Origin: an uncultured Collinsella sp.
GTDB lineage: Bacteria > Actinomycetota > Coriobacteriia > Coriobacteriales > Coriobacteriaceae
Assembly (NCBI GenBank): GCA_902493535.1
Contig: CABUQG010000009.1
Coordinates: forward strand, 1-54,702
Length of the DNA stretch: 54,702 nucleotides
Direction: 5' to 3'
Each line of letters starts with the position of its first letter. The stretch's first letter is position 1. The notes below the pieces were generated by a model. It ran no database searches, had not been told where the DNA came from, and saw only the letters and a program-made list of their open reading frames with translations. Shown here piece by piece: positions 9,401 through 17,012 of this stretch. Both the position numbers and the translations under genes were made by a program.

Positions 9401-10269
9401 GCGAGATAAATGCAACGCCCGCAACTGAGGCGGCATCGTCCGAGACCCAGGACTTTTTGTCGAGCGTGGGGGAGAGCGAGAAGCGCGTGCGCGTGAGCGG
9501 CAAGGCCGTGAGCGACGAGGTCGTGCTCTCCACCAAGGACGTCAACGTGTACTATGGCGACCACCATGCACTGCACAATACGTCGCTCGACTTTCACAAG
9601 GGCGAGATCACGGCGCTCATCGGGCCTTCGGGCTGCGGTAAGTCGACCTTCTTGCGTAGCCTCAACCTCATGAATCGCGAGATTCGCGGCTGCCGCGTGG
9701 AGGGCGAGATCAACTACCGCGGGCGCAACGTGAACACCAAGACCGAAAACACCTACGAGCTGCGCCGCTCCATTGGCATGGTGTTCCAGCAGCCCAACCC
9801 CTTCCGCAAGTCCATTCGCGACAACATCACGTTTGCGCCCAAGCGCCACGGCATCACCGACCGTGACGAGCTCGACCGCATGGTCGAGGAAAGCCTGCGT
9901 GGTGCGGCGCTGTGGGACGAGGTCAAGGACAAGCTCGACAAGAGCGCCTACGCGCTTTCGGGCGGCCAGCAGCAGCGTCTGTGCATCGCGCGCACGCTGG
10001 CGCTCAACCCCGACGTGATCCTGTTTGACGAGCCCTGCTCGGCGCTCGACCCCATCTCGACGCTGGCGATCGAGGACCTCATGTCATCGATCGTTGCCGA
10101 CCGCGCCATCGTCATCGTGACGCACAACATGGAGCAGGCGTCGCGCGTGTCCAACCGCACGGCGTTCTTCTACATGGGCGATATGGTCGAGTACGACGAG
10201 ACCGACGAGATTTTCCAACGGCCCAAGGATAAGCGGCTGAATGATTACCTCACCGGCATGTTCTCCTAG
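9397..10269 (+). CDS. pstB: PstB, phosphate ABC transporter ATPase
   Basis: A 290-residue ATPase that energises PstCA. Walker A is GPSGCGKST (76-84), the signature LSGGQQQRLCIARTLALNP and Walker B VILFDEPCSALDP, followed by the switch His in VIVTHNMEQA. The N-terminus carries about 42 extra, charged residues compared with typical PstB of about 250. The 4-bp ATGA overlap with pstA supports this start. No phoU follows, unlike many pst operons; the next gene is an unrelated ABC-F protein after a terminator. Confidence 0.95.
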   Translation: MSEINATPATEAASSETQDFLSSVGESEKRVRVSGKAVSDEVVLSTKDVNVYYGDHHALHNTSLDFHKGEITALIGPSGCGKSTFLRSLNLMNREIRGCRVEGEINYRGRNVNTKTENTYELRRSIGMVFQQPNPFRKSIRDNITFAPKRHGITDRDELDRMVEESLRGAALWDEVKDKLDKSAYALSGGQQQRLCIARTLALNPDVILFDEPCSALDPISTLAIEDLMSSIVADRAIVIVTHNMEQASRVSNRTAFFYMGDMVEYDETDEIFQRPKDKRLNDYLTGMFS

Positions 10270-10324
10270 TCCGGGACATGCTTGAGGCCCGCGGCGGCCA
10301 CGGTTGCCGCGGGACTGATTGGAG

Positions 10325-10362
10325 GGGCGGGTCATCTCTTGCGGGAGATGGCCCGCCTTTTT
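10325..10362 (+). terminator. Intrinsic terminator of pstSCAB
   Basis: GGCGGGTCATCTC pairs with GGGAGATGGCCCGCC around a short TTGC loop, followed by TTTTT. It lies 56 bp after the pstB stop. Confidence 0.8.
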
Positions 10363-10380
10363 GCTCTGCGACCGAAACGA

Positions 10381-10417
10381 CCATCACAAAGGGGACAGGC
10401 ACCTTCGTGGTGGTTTG
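10381..10417. repeat. Palindromic repeat, family A (degenerate copy)
   Basis: Reads CCATCACAAAGGGGACAGG then CACCTTCGTGGTGGTTTGG. It is the least conserved copy of the ACCACCACAAAGG...CCTTTGTGGTGGT family found at six other sites in the window. Confidence 0.7.
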
Positions 10418-10474
10418 GGGTGAGGCTCGCTGCTATCATGGACAACGTTGAATTTCTACGAAGGAGCAGGGCAT

Positions 10475-12334
10475 ATGGCGATTCTTTTGGGATGCGATTC
10501 CATCAGCCTAGAGTTTCCCACCAAGCATATTTTCGATAGCGTGACGCTCGGCGTGGGCGAGGGCGACCGCATTGGTATTGTCGGTAAAAACGGCGACGGC
10601 AAGTCGACGCTGCTGAGCGTGCTCGCCGGCACGCTGGAGCCCGATGACGGACGCGTGACGCACCGCCGCGACACCACGATCGGATTGCTCGGCCAAAAGG
10701 ACAACCTGGCCGATACCGACACCGTGCATCATGCCGTCGTGGGCGATACGCCCGAGTATGAGTGGGCCTCGAGCCCACGTACGCGTCAGATCCTCGCTGG
10801 CCTTATTAGCGATGTGCCCTGGGAGGGCACGGTGGGCGAGCTTTCGGGCGGCCAGCGCCGTCGCGTGGACCTCGCGCGCCTGCTGATCGGCGACTATGAC
10901 GTGCTTATGCTTGACGAGCCCACCAACCACCTGGACATGCGCACCATCAACTGGCTCGCGCGCCACTTAAAGGCCCGCTGGCAGCGCGGTCAGGGCGCGA
11001 TGCTCGTGGTCACGCACGACCGCTGGTTCTTGGACGAGGTCTGCACCAGCATGTGGGAGGTCCATGACGGCCAGGTCGATCCCTTCGAGGGCGGCTATTC
11101 GGCATACATCCTGCAGCGCGTAGAGCGCGACCGCATGGCCGCGGTTACCGAGGAGCGCCGTCGCAACATGGCGCGCAAGGAGCTCGCGTGGCTAAGCCGC
11201 GGCGCCCAGGCGCGCTCCACCAAGCCCAAGTTTCGCGTGGATGCCGCTCGCGAGCTCATCGCCGACGTACCGCCCGTGCGCGACGAGCTGGAGCTCAAGC
11301 GCCTCGCCGTGAGCCGCCTGGGCAAGCAGGTCATCGACGTGGTCGACGTGGACGCCGGCTATGCGGATACCGATGGCGCGCCCAAGCAGGTACTTTCCGA
11401 CGTGACCTGGCTCATCGGAGCGGGCGACCGCTATGGACTTTTGGGTGAGAACGGCGCCGGTAAGTCGACGCTGCTCGACGTGATCCAGGGCAAGATCGCG
11501 CCCCTGCGCGGCCGTGTGAAGATTGGCCAGACGGTACGCTTTGGCGTACTGTCGCAACAGCTCGAGGAGCTCGAGCCCTACATGGGCGATACGATCCGCG
11601 AGGTGCTCAGCAACTATAAGAAGTACTACGTCATCGATGGCAAGGAGACTTCGCCCGAGAAGCTCTGCGAGCGTCTGGGCTTTACGACCCAGCAGCTCTG
11701 GAGCCGCATCGGCGATCTTTCGGGCGGCCAGCGCCGTCGCCTGTCGCTGTTGCTGACGATCCTGGACGAGCCCAACGTGCTTATCCTGGACGAGCCCGGC
11801 AACGACCTGGATACCGACATGCTCGCGATTGTCGAGGATCTGCTGGACGGTTGGCCCGGCACGCTGATCCTGGTGACGCACGACCGCTTCTTGATGGAGC
11901 GCGTGACCGACCAGCAGTGGGCGCTGCTCGACGGCCACCTGACGCATATGCCCGGCGGCGTCGACCAGTACCTGCGCCTGTGCAACGCTACCGCCGAGGG
12001 CGAGCCCGTGGGCGCGCCGAGCGCCAAGACCGGCACGTTTGACACCGGTGCCGCGGCGGCTGCGGCCGAAAAGCCCAAGTCGAGCGGCCAGCCCAATGGT
12101 CTTTCCAACGCCGAGCGCCAGAAGCTCCGCCGCGAGGTGAGCTCGCTCGAGCGCAAAATGGAGACGCAGCGCGCTCGCGTGGAGGAGGCCGAGGCCGCGA
12201 TGGCCCAGGTCGACCCCACCAACTACACGGCGCTGGGCGAGCAGCAGGCAAAGATTGACGAGGCTCACGCCGCCATGGACGAGCTGGAGATGGCATGGCT
12301 CGAGGCGAGCGAGAAGCTCGAGGGCGAGGAGTAG
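10475..12334 (+). CDS. ABC-F family ATPase (Uup-like)
   Basis: A 619-residue soluble protein with two ABC domains and no membrane segment. ABC-F proteins act on ribosomes or nucleic acid rather than in transport. Domain 1 has GKNGDGKST (37-45), LSGGQRRR and MLDEPTNHLD; domain 2 has GENGAGKST, LSGGQRRR and LILDEPGNDLD, with Gly in place of the usual Thr. The C-terminus is a charged coiled coil of about 75 residues (RREVSSLERKMETQRARVEE), as in Uup. AAGGAG precedes the ATG at 10475. The Cof-type gene follows 6 bp later. Confidence 0.9.
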   Translation: MAILLGCDSISLEFPTKHIFDSVTLGVGEGDRIGIVGKNGDGKSTLLSVLAGTLEPDDGRVTHRRDTTIGLLGQKDNLADTDTVHHAVVGDTPEYEWASSPRTRQILAGLISDVPWEGTVGELSGGQRRRVDLARLLIGDYDVLMLDEPTNHLDMRTINWLARHLKARWQRGQGAMLVVTHDRWFLDEVCTSMWEVHDGQVDPFEGGYSAYILQRVERDRMAAVTEERRRNMARKELAWLSRGAQARSTKPKFRVDAARELIADVPPVRDELELKRLAVSRLGKQVIDVVDVDAGYADTDGAPKQVLSDVTWLIGAGDRYGLLGENGAGKSTLLDVIQGKIAPLRGRVKIGQTVRFGVLSQQLEELEPYMGDTIREVLSNYKKYYVIDGKETSPEKLCERLGFTTQQLWSRIGDLSGGQRRRLSLLLTILDEPNVLILDEPGNDLDTDMLAIVEDLLDGWPGTLILVTHDRFLMERVTDQQWALLDGHLTHMPGGVDQYLRLCNATAEGEPVGAPSAKTGTFDTGAAAAAAEKPKSSGQPNGLSNAERQKLRREVSSLERKMETQRARVEEAEAAMAQVDPTNYTALGEQQAKIDEAHAAMDELEMAWLEASEKLEGEE

Positions 12335-12340
12335 GCGAGG

Positions 12341-13111
12341 ATGATCAAGGCCGCATTTTTCGATATCGACGGCACGTTGCTGAGCTTTAAGACCCACCGG
12401 ATTCCGGCGTCGGCGCAGCAGGTGCTCGATAACTTTCGCGAACAGGGGATTGCGTGCGTAATCGCCACGGGTCGCCCGACCTACCAGATGCCGGATTGGC
12501 TGTTCGACTTGGGATGGGATGCGTACATTACGCTTTCGGGCCAGCACTGTTTTGATGCCAAGGGCGTTTACCGCAGCTGCCCGATCGATCCGGACGATGT
12601 TGCGGTGATTGTGGACCAGGTGGCGCAGGGACGCTATGACTCGCTGTGCATGCAGGGCGAAAACTCGTTTGTGAACCGTCTGTCCAAGCGCGTGGTGGCG
12701 GCTGCCGACAATGCCGGAATCTCGTATCACGAGGAGCCTTTTGAGCATGCTTTCGATGCGCCGGTTTACCAGTTCTGCGCCTTTGTGGACCCGGCCGACC
12801 AGGGCATAGTTACCGATGTCCTGTCGCATTCTACAACCACGCGCTGGTGCGACCTGTTCTGCGACATTATTCCGGCCAACGGCGGCAAGGACCTGGGCGT
12901 GGCGGCGACGCTGGAGCGCCTGGGCATCGACGCGAGCGAGGCGATTGCCTTTGGCGATGGCGAGAACGACCTGTCGATGTTTGCCGCCGTGGGCACGAGC
13001 GTGGCCATGGGCAACGCTCAGGACACGGTGAAGGCTGCGGCGACCTATGTGACGACCGCCGTGGACGACGATGGGATCTACAACGCCGCGAAGCGCTTTG
13101 GGCTGCTATAG
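12341..13111 (+). CDS. Cof-type HAD phosphatase
   Basis: A 256-residue HAD IIB hydrolase. Motif I is FFDIDGTLLSF (7-17), ATGRPTYQMP is motif II, and AFGDGENDLSMFAAVGTSVAMGNA is motif IV and the segment after it. The large C2 cap lies between them. Such enzymes dephosphorylate sugar or nucleotide phosphates; the substrate here is unknown. It starts 6 bp after the ABC-F gene and is surely co-transcribed with it. Confidence 0.9.
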   Translation: MIKAAFFDIDGTLLSFKTHRIPASAQQVLDNFREQGIACVIATGRPTYQMPDWLFDLGWDAYITLSGQHCFDAKGVYRSCPIDPDDVAVIVDQVAQGRYDSLCMQGENSFVNRLSKRVVAAADNAGISYHEEPFEHAFDAPVYQFCAFVDPADQGIVTDVLSHSTTTRWCDLFCDIIPANGGKDLGVAATLERLGIDASEAIAFGDGENDLSMFAAVGTSVAMGNAQDTVKAAATYVTTAVDDDGIYNAAKRFGLL

Positions 13112-13118
13112 CTGCGGC

Positions 13119-13170
13119 TCGGCACTTGGGGACGTTCCTTTTCTGTCGGCAGCTGGGGACACTCCTTGCG
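13119..13170. repeat. GGGAC repeat, family D
   Basis: TCGGCACTTGGGGACGTTCC followed by GTCGGCAGCTGGGGACACTCC, two direct half-units like those at 35278-35411 and 48216-48268. It sits 8 bp after the Cof-type gene. Confidence 0.6.
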
Positions 13171-13324
13171 CGTTGCGTGCCGTGTCGCCCTGCTTGCTCC
13201 GCGCATTTTGTGAAACACGGTTAACTTTTTAAACAACGTAGTAAGACATGGGCAACTTCTGCGGTAAAGTAAATCAAGTAAAAGTATCCAAAGGCTAACT
13301 AGAAGTCATCGCGAAAGGCGGCCC

Positions 13325-13714
13325 ATGGCCCTGCGTGAATCTGGAGAAGACTATCTCGAATCTATTTATGTGCTCTCGGAGCGCCAGGGCATCGTTCGGT
13401 CAATTGACGTTGCCGAATACCTGGGCGTAACCAAAGCAAGCGTCTCTAAAGCCATGGCGGCCTTGGAGAGCACCGGCTACGTGGAGATGGGCAAACGCGA
13501 TGTGCATCTGACGGAACGCGGTCTTGAGGTTGCCCGTCAAATGTGGGAGCGCCATTGCTTTTTTGTGGGGCTGCTAGAGGATGCAGGTGTAGCGCCCGAT
13601 GTTGCCTCGCAAGAGGGGTGCCATATGGAACACTGCCTGAGCGAGGAAAGCTTTGAGAAGCTAAGATCGATGCTGGGGCGGGAAGATGTGGCGGGCCCAG
13701 CAACGGAAGCCTAA
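13325..13714 (+). CDS. Short DtxR/MntR-type metal-dependent regulator
   Basis: A 129-residue winged-helix regulator of the DtxR/MntR family, which represses metal-uptake genes when bound to Fe2+ or Mn2+. The start SGEDYLESIYVLSERQG and recognition helix VTKASVSKAMAALESTGYV are typical. Metal ligands are suggested by E8/D9 and E12, the His in ERHCFFVGLLEDAGV, and the CHMEHCLSEES motif. It lacks the C-terminal SH3-like domain, so it is MntR-sized. GAAAGGCGG precedes the ATG. Its targets are unknown; the metal genes that follow carry ArsR sites. Confidence 0.87.
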   Translation: MALRESGEDYLESIYVLSERQGIVRSIDVAEYLGVTKASVSKAMAALESTGYVEMGKRDVHLTERGLEVARQMWERHCFFVGLLEDAGVAPDVASQEGCHMEHCLSEESFEKLRSMLGREDVAGPATEA

Positions 13715-13850
13715 TTGATCCCCAGTAGCGCGGAGTTCGCGCAAAGCGCGAGCCAGCGACCGGGACCAGTAGCCCCACCAACTAAGTTCAATTCAGACAA
13801 GGAACCCCGCCAGCAAGCGATGCCCAAGAACCGCCAGCAACGTCACCGCA

Positions 13851-13979
13851 GGCCGGGGTCGGGCTTGGTTTCGAAAACATTCCGCAGACCAGAAGTGCCC
13901 CCGTTCGTAGCTCCGTAGGAGCAGAACGGGGGCACTTCATTGGTCGAGGACGTTTTCAAAACCAAGCCCGACCCCGGCC
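13851..13979. repeat. 129-bp nested inverted repeat
   Basis: The outer arms (13851-13879 and 13951-13979, beginning GGCCGGGGTCGGGCTTGGTT) are 29 bp with about two mismatches. An inner hairpin pairs AGAAGTGCCCCCGTTC with GAACGGGGGCACTTC around GTAGCTCCGTAGGAGCA, which itself folds. It ends 16 bp before the ATPase stop, between convergent genes. It may be a bidirectional terminator or a MITE. From 13715 to 13850 nothing recognisable is seen. Confidence 0.7.
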
Positions 13980-13995
13980 GGAGGGACTACGGGCG

Positions 13996-15948
13996 CTACA
14001 GGTTCTTGACACCCATCGCGCGCATGGCGTTCAGGATGGCGATAATCGCCACGCCCACGTCGCCAAAGACGGCGAGCCACATGTTGGCGATGCCGAGCGC
14101 CGCGAGCACCAGAATCAGCAACTTAATGCCCAGCGCAAAGATGATGTTCTGCCAAACAATCGTCATGGTCTTGCGCGCCACGCGGATAGCGCGGGAGATG
14201 TTGGACGGTTTATCGTCCATGAGCACGACGTCGGCAGCCTCAATTGCGGCGTCCGAGCCCATGGCGCCCATGGCAATGCCAACGTCTGCGCGGGTGAGCA
14301 CGGGTGCGTCGTTGATGCCGTCACCGACAAAGGCGAGCTTGCCCTTGCCGCTCTCGGTTGCAAGCAGAGCCTCGATACGCTCGACCTTATCGCCTGGCAT
14401 GAGCTGCGCGTGGAACTCGTCGAGCCCCAGCTGCTTGGCCACAGACGCCGCAACCTCCTCGCGGTCGCCCGTGAGCATGACGGTGCGTTTGACGCCGGCA
14501 GCGTGCAAGTCGCGAATCGCCTGCTCGGCATCGGTCTTTATGGTGTCGGCAATTACGATATGGCCGGCGTACGTGTCATCGACCAGTACATGGAGGATCG
14601 TACCGACGACCTCGCAATTGGGAGCGTCGATACCGGCCGCAGCAAGCATCTTGGCATTGCCGACGACGACGTGCTTGCCGTCGATGGTTGCCGTCACGCC
14701 GTGGCCTGCGTCGTTAGTGGAGTCGCTTACGCGCTTGGGGTCGAGTTCGCCCTGGAAGGCGGTGCGTACCGACTGCGCGATGGGATGGTCGGAGAACGAC
14801 TCCGCAAGGGCTGCGATCTCAAGCAGCGACTGCTCGGTATAACCTGCCTCGGGGTGTACCGCCACGACCGAAAACGTGCCGTTGGTGAGCGTACCGGTCT
14901 TGTCAAAGACGACGGTGCCCACATCGGCGAGCGTCTCGAGGTAGTTGGAGCCTTTGATGAGGACACCCAGCTTGGATGCGCCGCCGATGCCGCCAAAGAA
15001 GCTGAGCGGGACGCTGATCACGAGCGCGCACGGGCAGCTGACGACCAGGAAGGTCAGGCCGCGCAGGATCCAGTCGGACCAGGCGCCGGTGACCAAGCCA
15101 CCGCCGAGCGCGAGTACCGCGGCCGCGCCGGTGACGGCGGGCGTGTAGACGCGGGCGAAGCGCGTGATGAAGTTCTCGGTACGCGCCTTCTTTTCGCTAG
15201 CGTTTTCTACGAGCTCCAGGACGCGCGCGACGGTGGACTCGCCAAATGGCTTGGTGGTGCGCACGTGGATGAGACCCGTCATGTTGATGCAGCCGCTGAT
15301 GATATCGTCTCCGGTTTTGGCCGGGCGGGGGATCGATTCGCCGGTAAGGGCGGCGGTGTCGAGTTGCGTCTCGCCTTCAACGATGATGCCGTCGATAGGC
15401 ACGCGCTCGCCGGGCTTAATGACAATGACGGTGCCGACGGCGATGTCATCGGGGAAGACCTGCTCGAGTGTGCCGTCGGGTTGCTCGACGTTGGCGTAGT
15501 CGGGCGCGATGTCCATCATGGCGCTGATCGATTTGCGGCTCTTGCCCACGGCGTAGGCCTGGAACAGCTCGCCGACCTGGTAGAACAGCATGACGGCGGC
15601 GCCTTCGGCCATGTGCGGGTCGGTGTCGGGGAAGAGTACCATGGCAAATGCGCCGATGGTCGCGACCGCCATGAGGAAGCTTTCGTCGAAAGCCTTGCCG
15701 CGGCGGATGTTGCTGAACGCCTTCTGGAGCACGTCGTAGCCGGCAATTAGGAACGGCACCAGGAACAGCACGAAGCTGGCGTAGATGTCACCCGGGGTGC
15801 CGAATGCGGCGGTAAGGGTACCGAGCTCGTCGAGGGCGTACACCACCGCAAAAATGCCTAGCGCTACCAGGATACGATTGCGCTTATGTTCAAGGGACTC
15901 TTTCTTCTTGCGCTTCTTCTTTTTCTTTGTGGGATCGGCGGCTGCCAT
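13996..15948 (-). CDS. P1B-type heavy-metal-exporting ATPase (Zn/Cd/Pb class)
   Basis: A 650-residue metal-export ATPase. TGES actuator loop at 202-205, CPC metal site at 305-307, phosphorylated Asp349 in DKTGT, the HP motif in SDHPIAQS near 388, and GDGINDAP near 540. The CPC motif and overall likeness to ZntA/CadA suggest Zn2+, Cd2+ or Pb2+. The N-terminus is a Lys-rich tail (TKKKKKRKKK) instead of the usual HMA domain, which is encoded by the gene just upstream. GGGAGG precedes the ATG, and an ArsR-type site lies 22 bp upstream. Confidence 0.93.
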   Translation of the reverse strand: MAAADPTKKKKKRKKKESLEHKRNRILVALGIFAVVYALDELGTLTAAFGTPGDIYASFVLFLVPFLIAGYDVLQKAFSNIRRGKAFDESFLMAVATIGAFAMVLFPDTDPHMAEGAAVMLFYQVGELFQAYAVGKSRKSISAMMDIAPDYANVEQPDGTLEQVFPDDIAVGTVIVIKPGERVPIDGIIVEGETQLDTAALTGESIPRPAKTGDDIISGCINMTGLIHVRTTKPFGESTVARVLELVENASEKKARTENFITRFARVYTPAVTGAAAVLALGGGLVTGAWSDWILRGLTFLVVSCPCALVISVPLSFFGGIGGASKLGVLIKGSNYLETLADVGTVVFDKTGTLTNGTFSVVAVHPEAGYTEQSLLEIAALAESFSDHPIAQSVRTAFQGELDPKRVSDSTNDAGHGVTATIDGKHVVVGNAKMLAAAGIDAPNCEVVGTILHVLVDDTYAGHIVIADTIKTDAEQAIRDLHAAGVKRTVMLTGDREEVAASVAKQLGLDEFHAQLMPGDKVERIEALLATESGKGKLAFVGDGINDAPVLTRADVGIAMGAMGSDAAIEAADVVLMDDKPSNISRAIRVARKTMTIVWQNIIFALGIKLLILVLAALGIANMWLAVFGDVGVAIIAILNAMRAMGVKNL

Positions 15949-15970
15949 GATTCAAACCTCCCATTTGAAT

Positions 15971-15990
15971 GTATGAACACTCGCTCATAT
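15971..15990. promoter_or_regulatory. ArsR-type operator before the P-type ATPase
   Basis: GTATGAACACTCGCTCATAT differs by only a few bases from the two perfect arms at 16711-16767 (ATATGAACATGCGCTCATAT). It has the 6-8-6 dyad of ArsR/SmtB operators and lies between the HMA gene and the ATPase start, so the ATPase probably has its own metal-inducible control. Confidence 0.7.
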
Positions 15991-16046
15991 AACTTCGCGA
16001 GCAAAGGCCGCGGCAAGCGCGGCCTTGCAAGTCGGCGTAACCTGGG

Positions 16047-16265
16047 CTAGAGAATGATCTCGCAGTCCGGCTCGGCGTCGGCGGTAAACTCCACGACGCG
16101 GTCCAGGACCTCGTCGAACCCGGCGTCGTCGGCCTCGAGCGTCAACTTCTGGGTCATAAAGTTGACCGAAACGGACTTGACGCCCTCGAGCTTGGCCAGC
16201 TCGTCCTGAAGCTCGCGCGCACAGTTGGCGCAGTCGATCTCGTCGAGCTTGAACTGCTTTTTCAT
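16047..16265 (-). CDS. Free-standing HMA-domain metal-binding protein
   Basis: A 72-residue heavy-metal-associated domain of beta-alpha-beta-beta-alpha-beta type. The CxxC metal site is C12-A-N-C15 within DEIDCANCARELQ, which is closer to Zn/Cd-type HMA domains (DCANC) than to Cu chaperones (GMTCxxC). The acidic C-terminus ends EPDCEIIL with one more Cys. It lies between arsR and an ATPase that lacks an HMA domain, so it likely hands metal to it or acts as its detached N-domain. AAAGGAAC precedes the ATG. Confidence 0.9.
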   Translation of the reverse strand: MKKQFKLDEIDCANCARELQDELAKLEGVKSVSVNFMTQKLTLEADDAGFDEVLDRVVEFTADAEPDCEIIL

Positions 16266-16328
16266 GGTGGGTTCCTTTCCCCGTTTTTGCGGCTTGGGTG
16301 CAGGCCGCGCTGGTACCGTGGTTGGTCG

Positions 16329-16697
16329 CTATTCGCAGATGTGGCTCATGCCTTGGTTGAGCATGGTGTAGACATGGTCGTCGGCGAGCGAGTAGAGGAT
16401 GTTGCGGCCGTCGCGTCGGAATTTGACCAGGTGTGACTGCTTAAGCGTGCGCAGCTGGTGCGATACTGCCGACTGCGAGGTCGCGGTCGCTTCGGCGATG
16501 TCTGCCACGCAGAGCTCGCGGCCCATGAGGGCGTAGAGGATTTTGATACGCGTGGTGTCGCTGAAAACCTTGAACAGGTCGGCAAGGTCGTACAGCAGCT
16601 CCTCGTCGGGAAGGTCCTCGGGCGAGCAGGTGGTGGGGACGTCGGGCACGATGGTGGTGTCGATGCCGGACTTTATTTCATCAGCGTGATCGCTCAT
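16329..16697 (-). CDS. ArsR/SmtB-family metal-sensing repressor
   Basis: A 122-residue winged-helix repressor that leaves DNA when it binds metal. The recognition region is SQSAVSHQLRTLKQSHLV. The C-terminal helix carries D106-x-H108-x10-H119-x2-E122, the alpha-5 zinc/cobalt site of SmtB/CzrA. The alpha-3 ELCVCD site of CadC is only partly kept (ELCVAD). Zn2+ is therefore the likeliest inducer. It heads the arsR-HMA-ATPase operon and its promoter is overlapped by a perfect inverted repeat. AAAGGAT precedes the ATG. Confidence 0.92.
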   Translation of the reverse strand: MSDHADEIKSGIDTTIVPDVPTTCSPEDLPDEELLYDLADLFKVFSDTTRIKILYALMGRELCVADIAEATATSQSAVSHQLRTLKQSHLVKFRRDGRNILYSLADDHVYTMLNQGMSHICE

Positions 16698-16710
16698 TGC
16701 AATATCCTTT

Positions 16711-16771
16711 CATATGAACATGCGCTCATATAACTTACTTCCGAGTATATGAGCGCATGTTCATATGTCAA
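16711..16771 (-). promoter_or_regulatory. arsR promoter with paired ArsR operators
   Basis: On the minus strand TTGACA (16771-16766) and TATACT (16749-16744) are 16 bp apart. A perfect 22-bp inverted repeat (16711-16732 and 16746-16767, spacer 13 bp) puts one operator over the -35/-10 interval and the second just downstream of the start point. Each arm contains the 6-8-6 dyad ATATGA-N8-TCATAT. Repressor bound here would block polymerase directly. Confidence 0.85.
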
Positions 16772-16878
16772 TATAATTTGTGAAATATTTTGCTATCGAA
16801 TGGCCCTAGTGGCGGCTTAGGGCATCGGTGGGCGCGGATAAGGCCGCCGGTGCCAACGTGGGTACCTTAGCGACGTGC

Positions 16879-16913
16879 AAAAACGGGCCGATATCCACTT
16901 GGATATCGGCCCG
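16879..16913 (-). terminator. Terminator of the exonuclease gene
   Basis: CGGGCCGATATCCA pairs with GGATATCGGCCCG. Read on the minus strand the hairpin is followed by TTTTTG. It lies about 100 bp after the exonuclease stop. The rest of 16772-17012 shows nothing else recognisable. Confidence 0.8.
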
Positions 16914-17012
16914 CATTGCATCGCTTGAGGAGGACGTCTCGGCGTGTCACTTTTGCACGAGGTGCTATGGCCCGGCAGGTATTGCTCGCGAATGGCGCCT
17001 CTGCTTGGCAAT

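Noticed and set aside
13715..13918. A 67-codon frame after the DtxR-type gene
   Set aside because: It runs through the palindrome and its product looks random, with no ribosome site.
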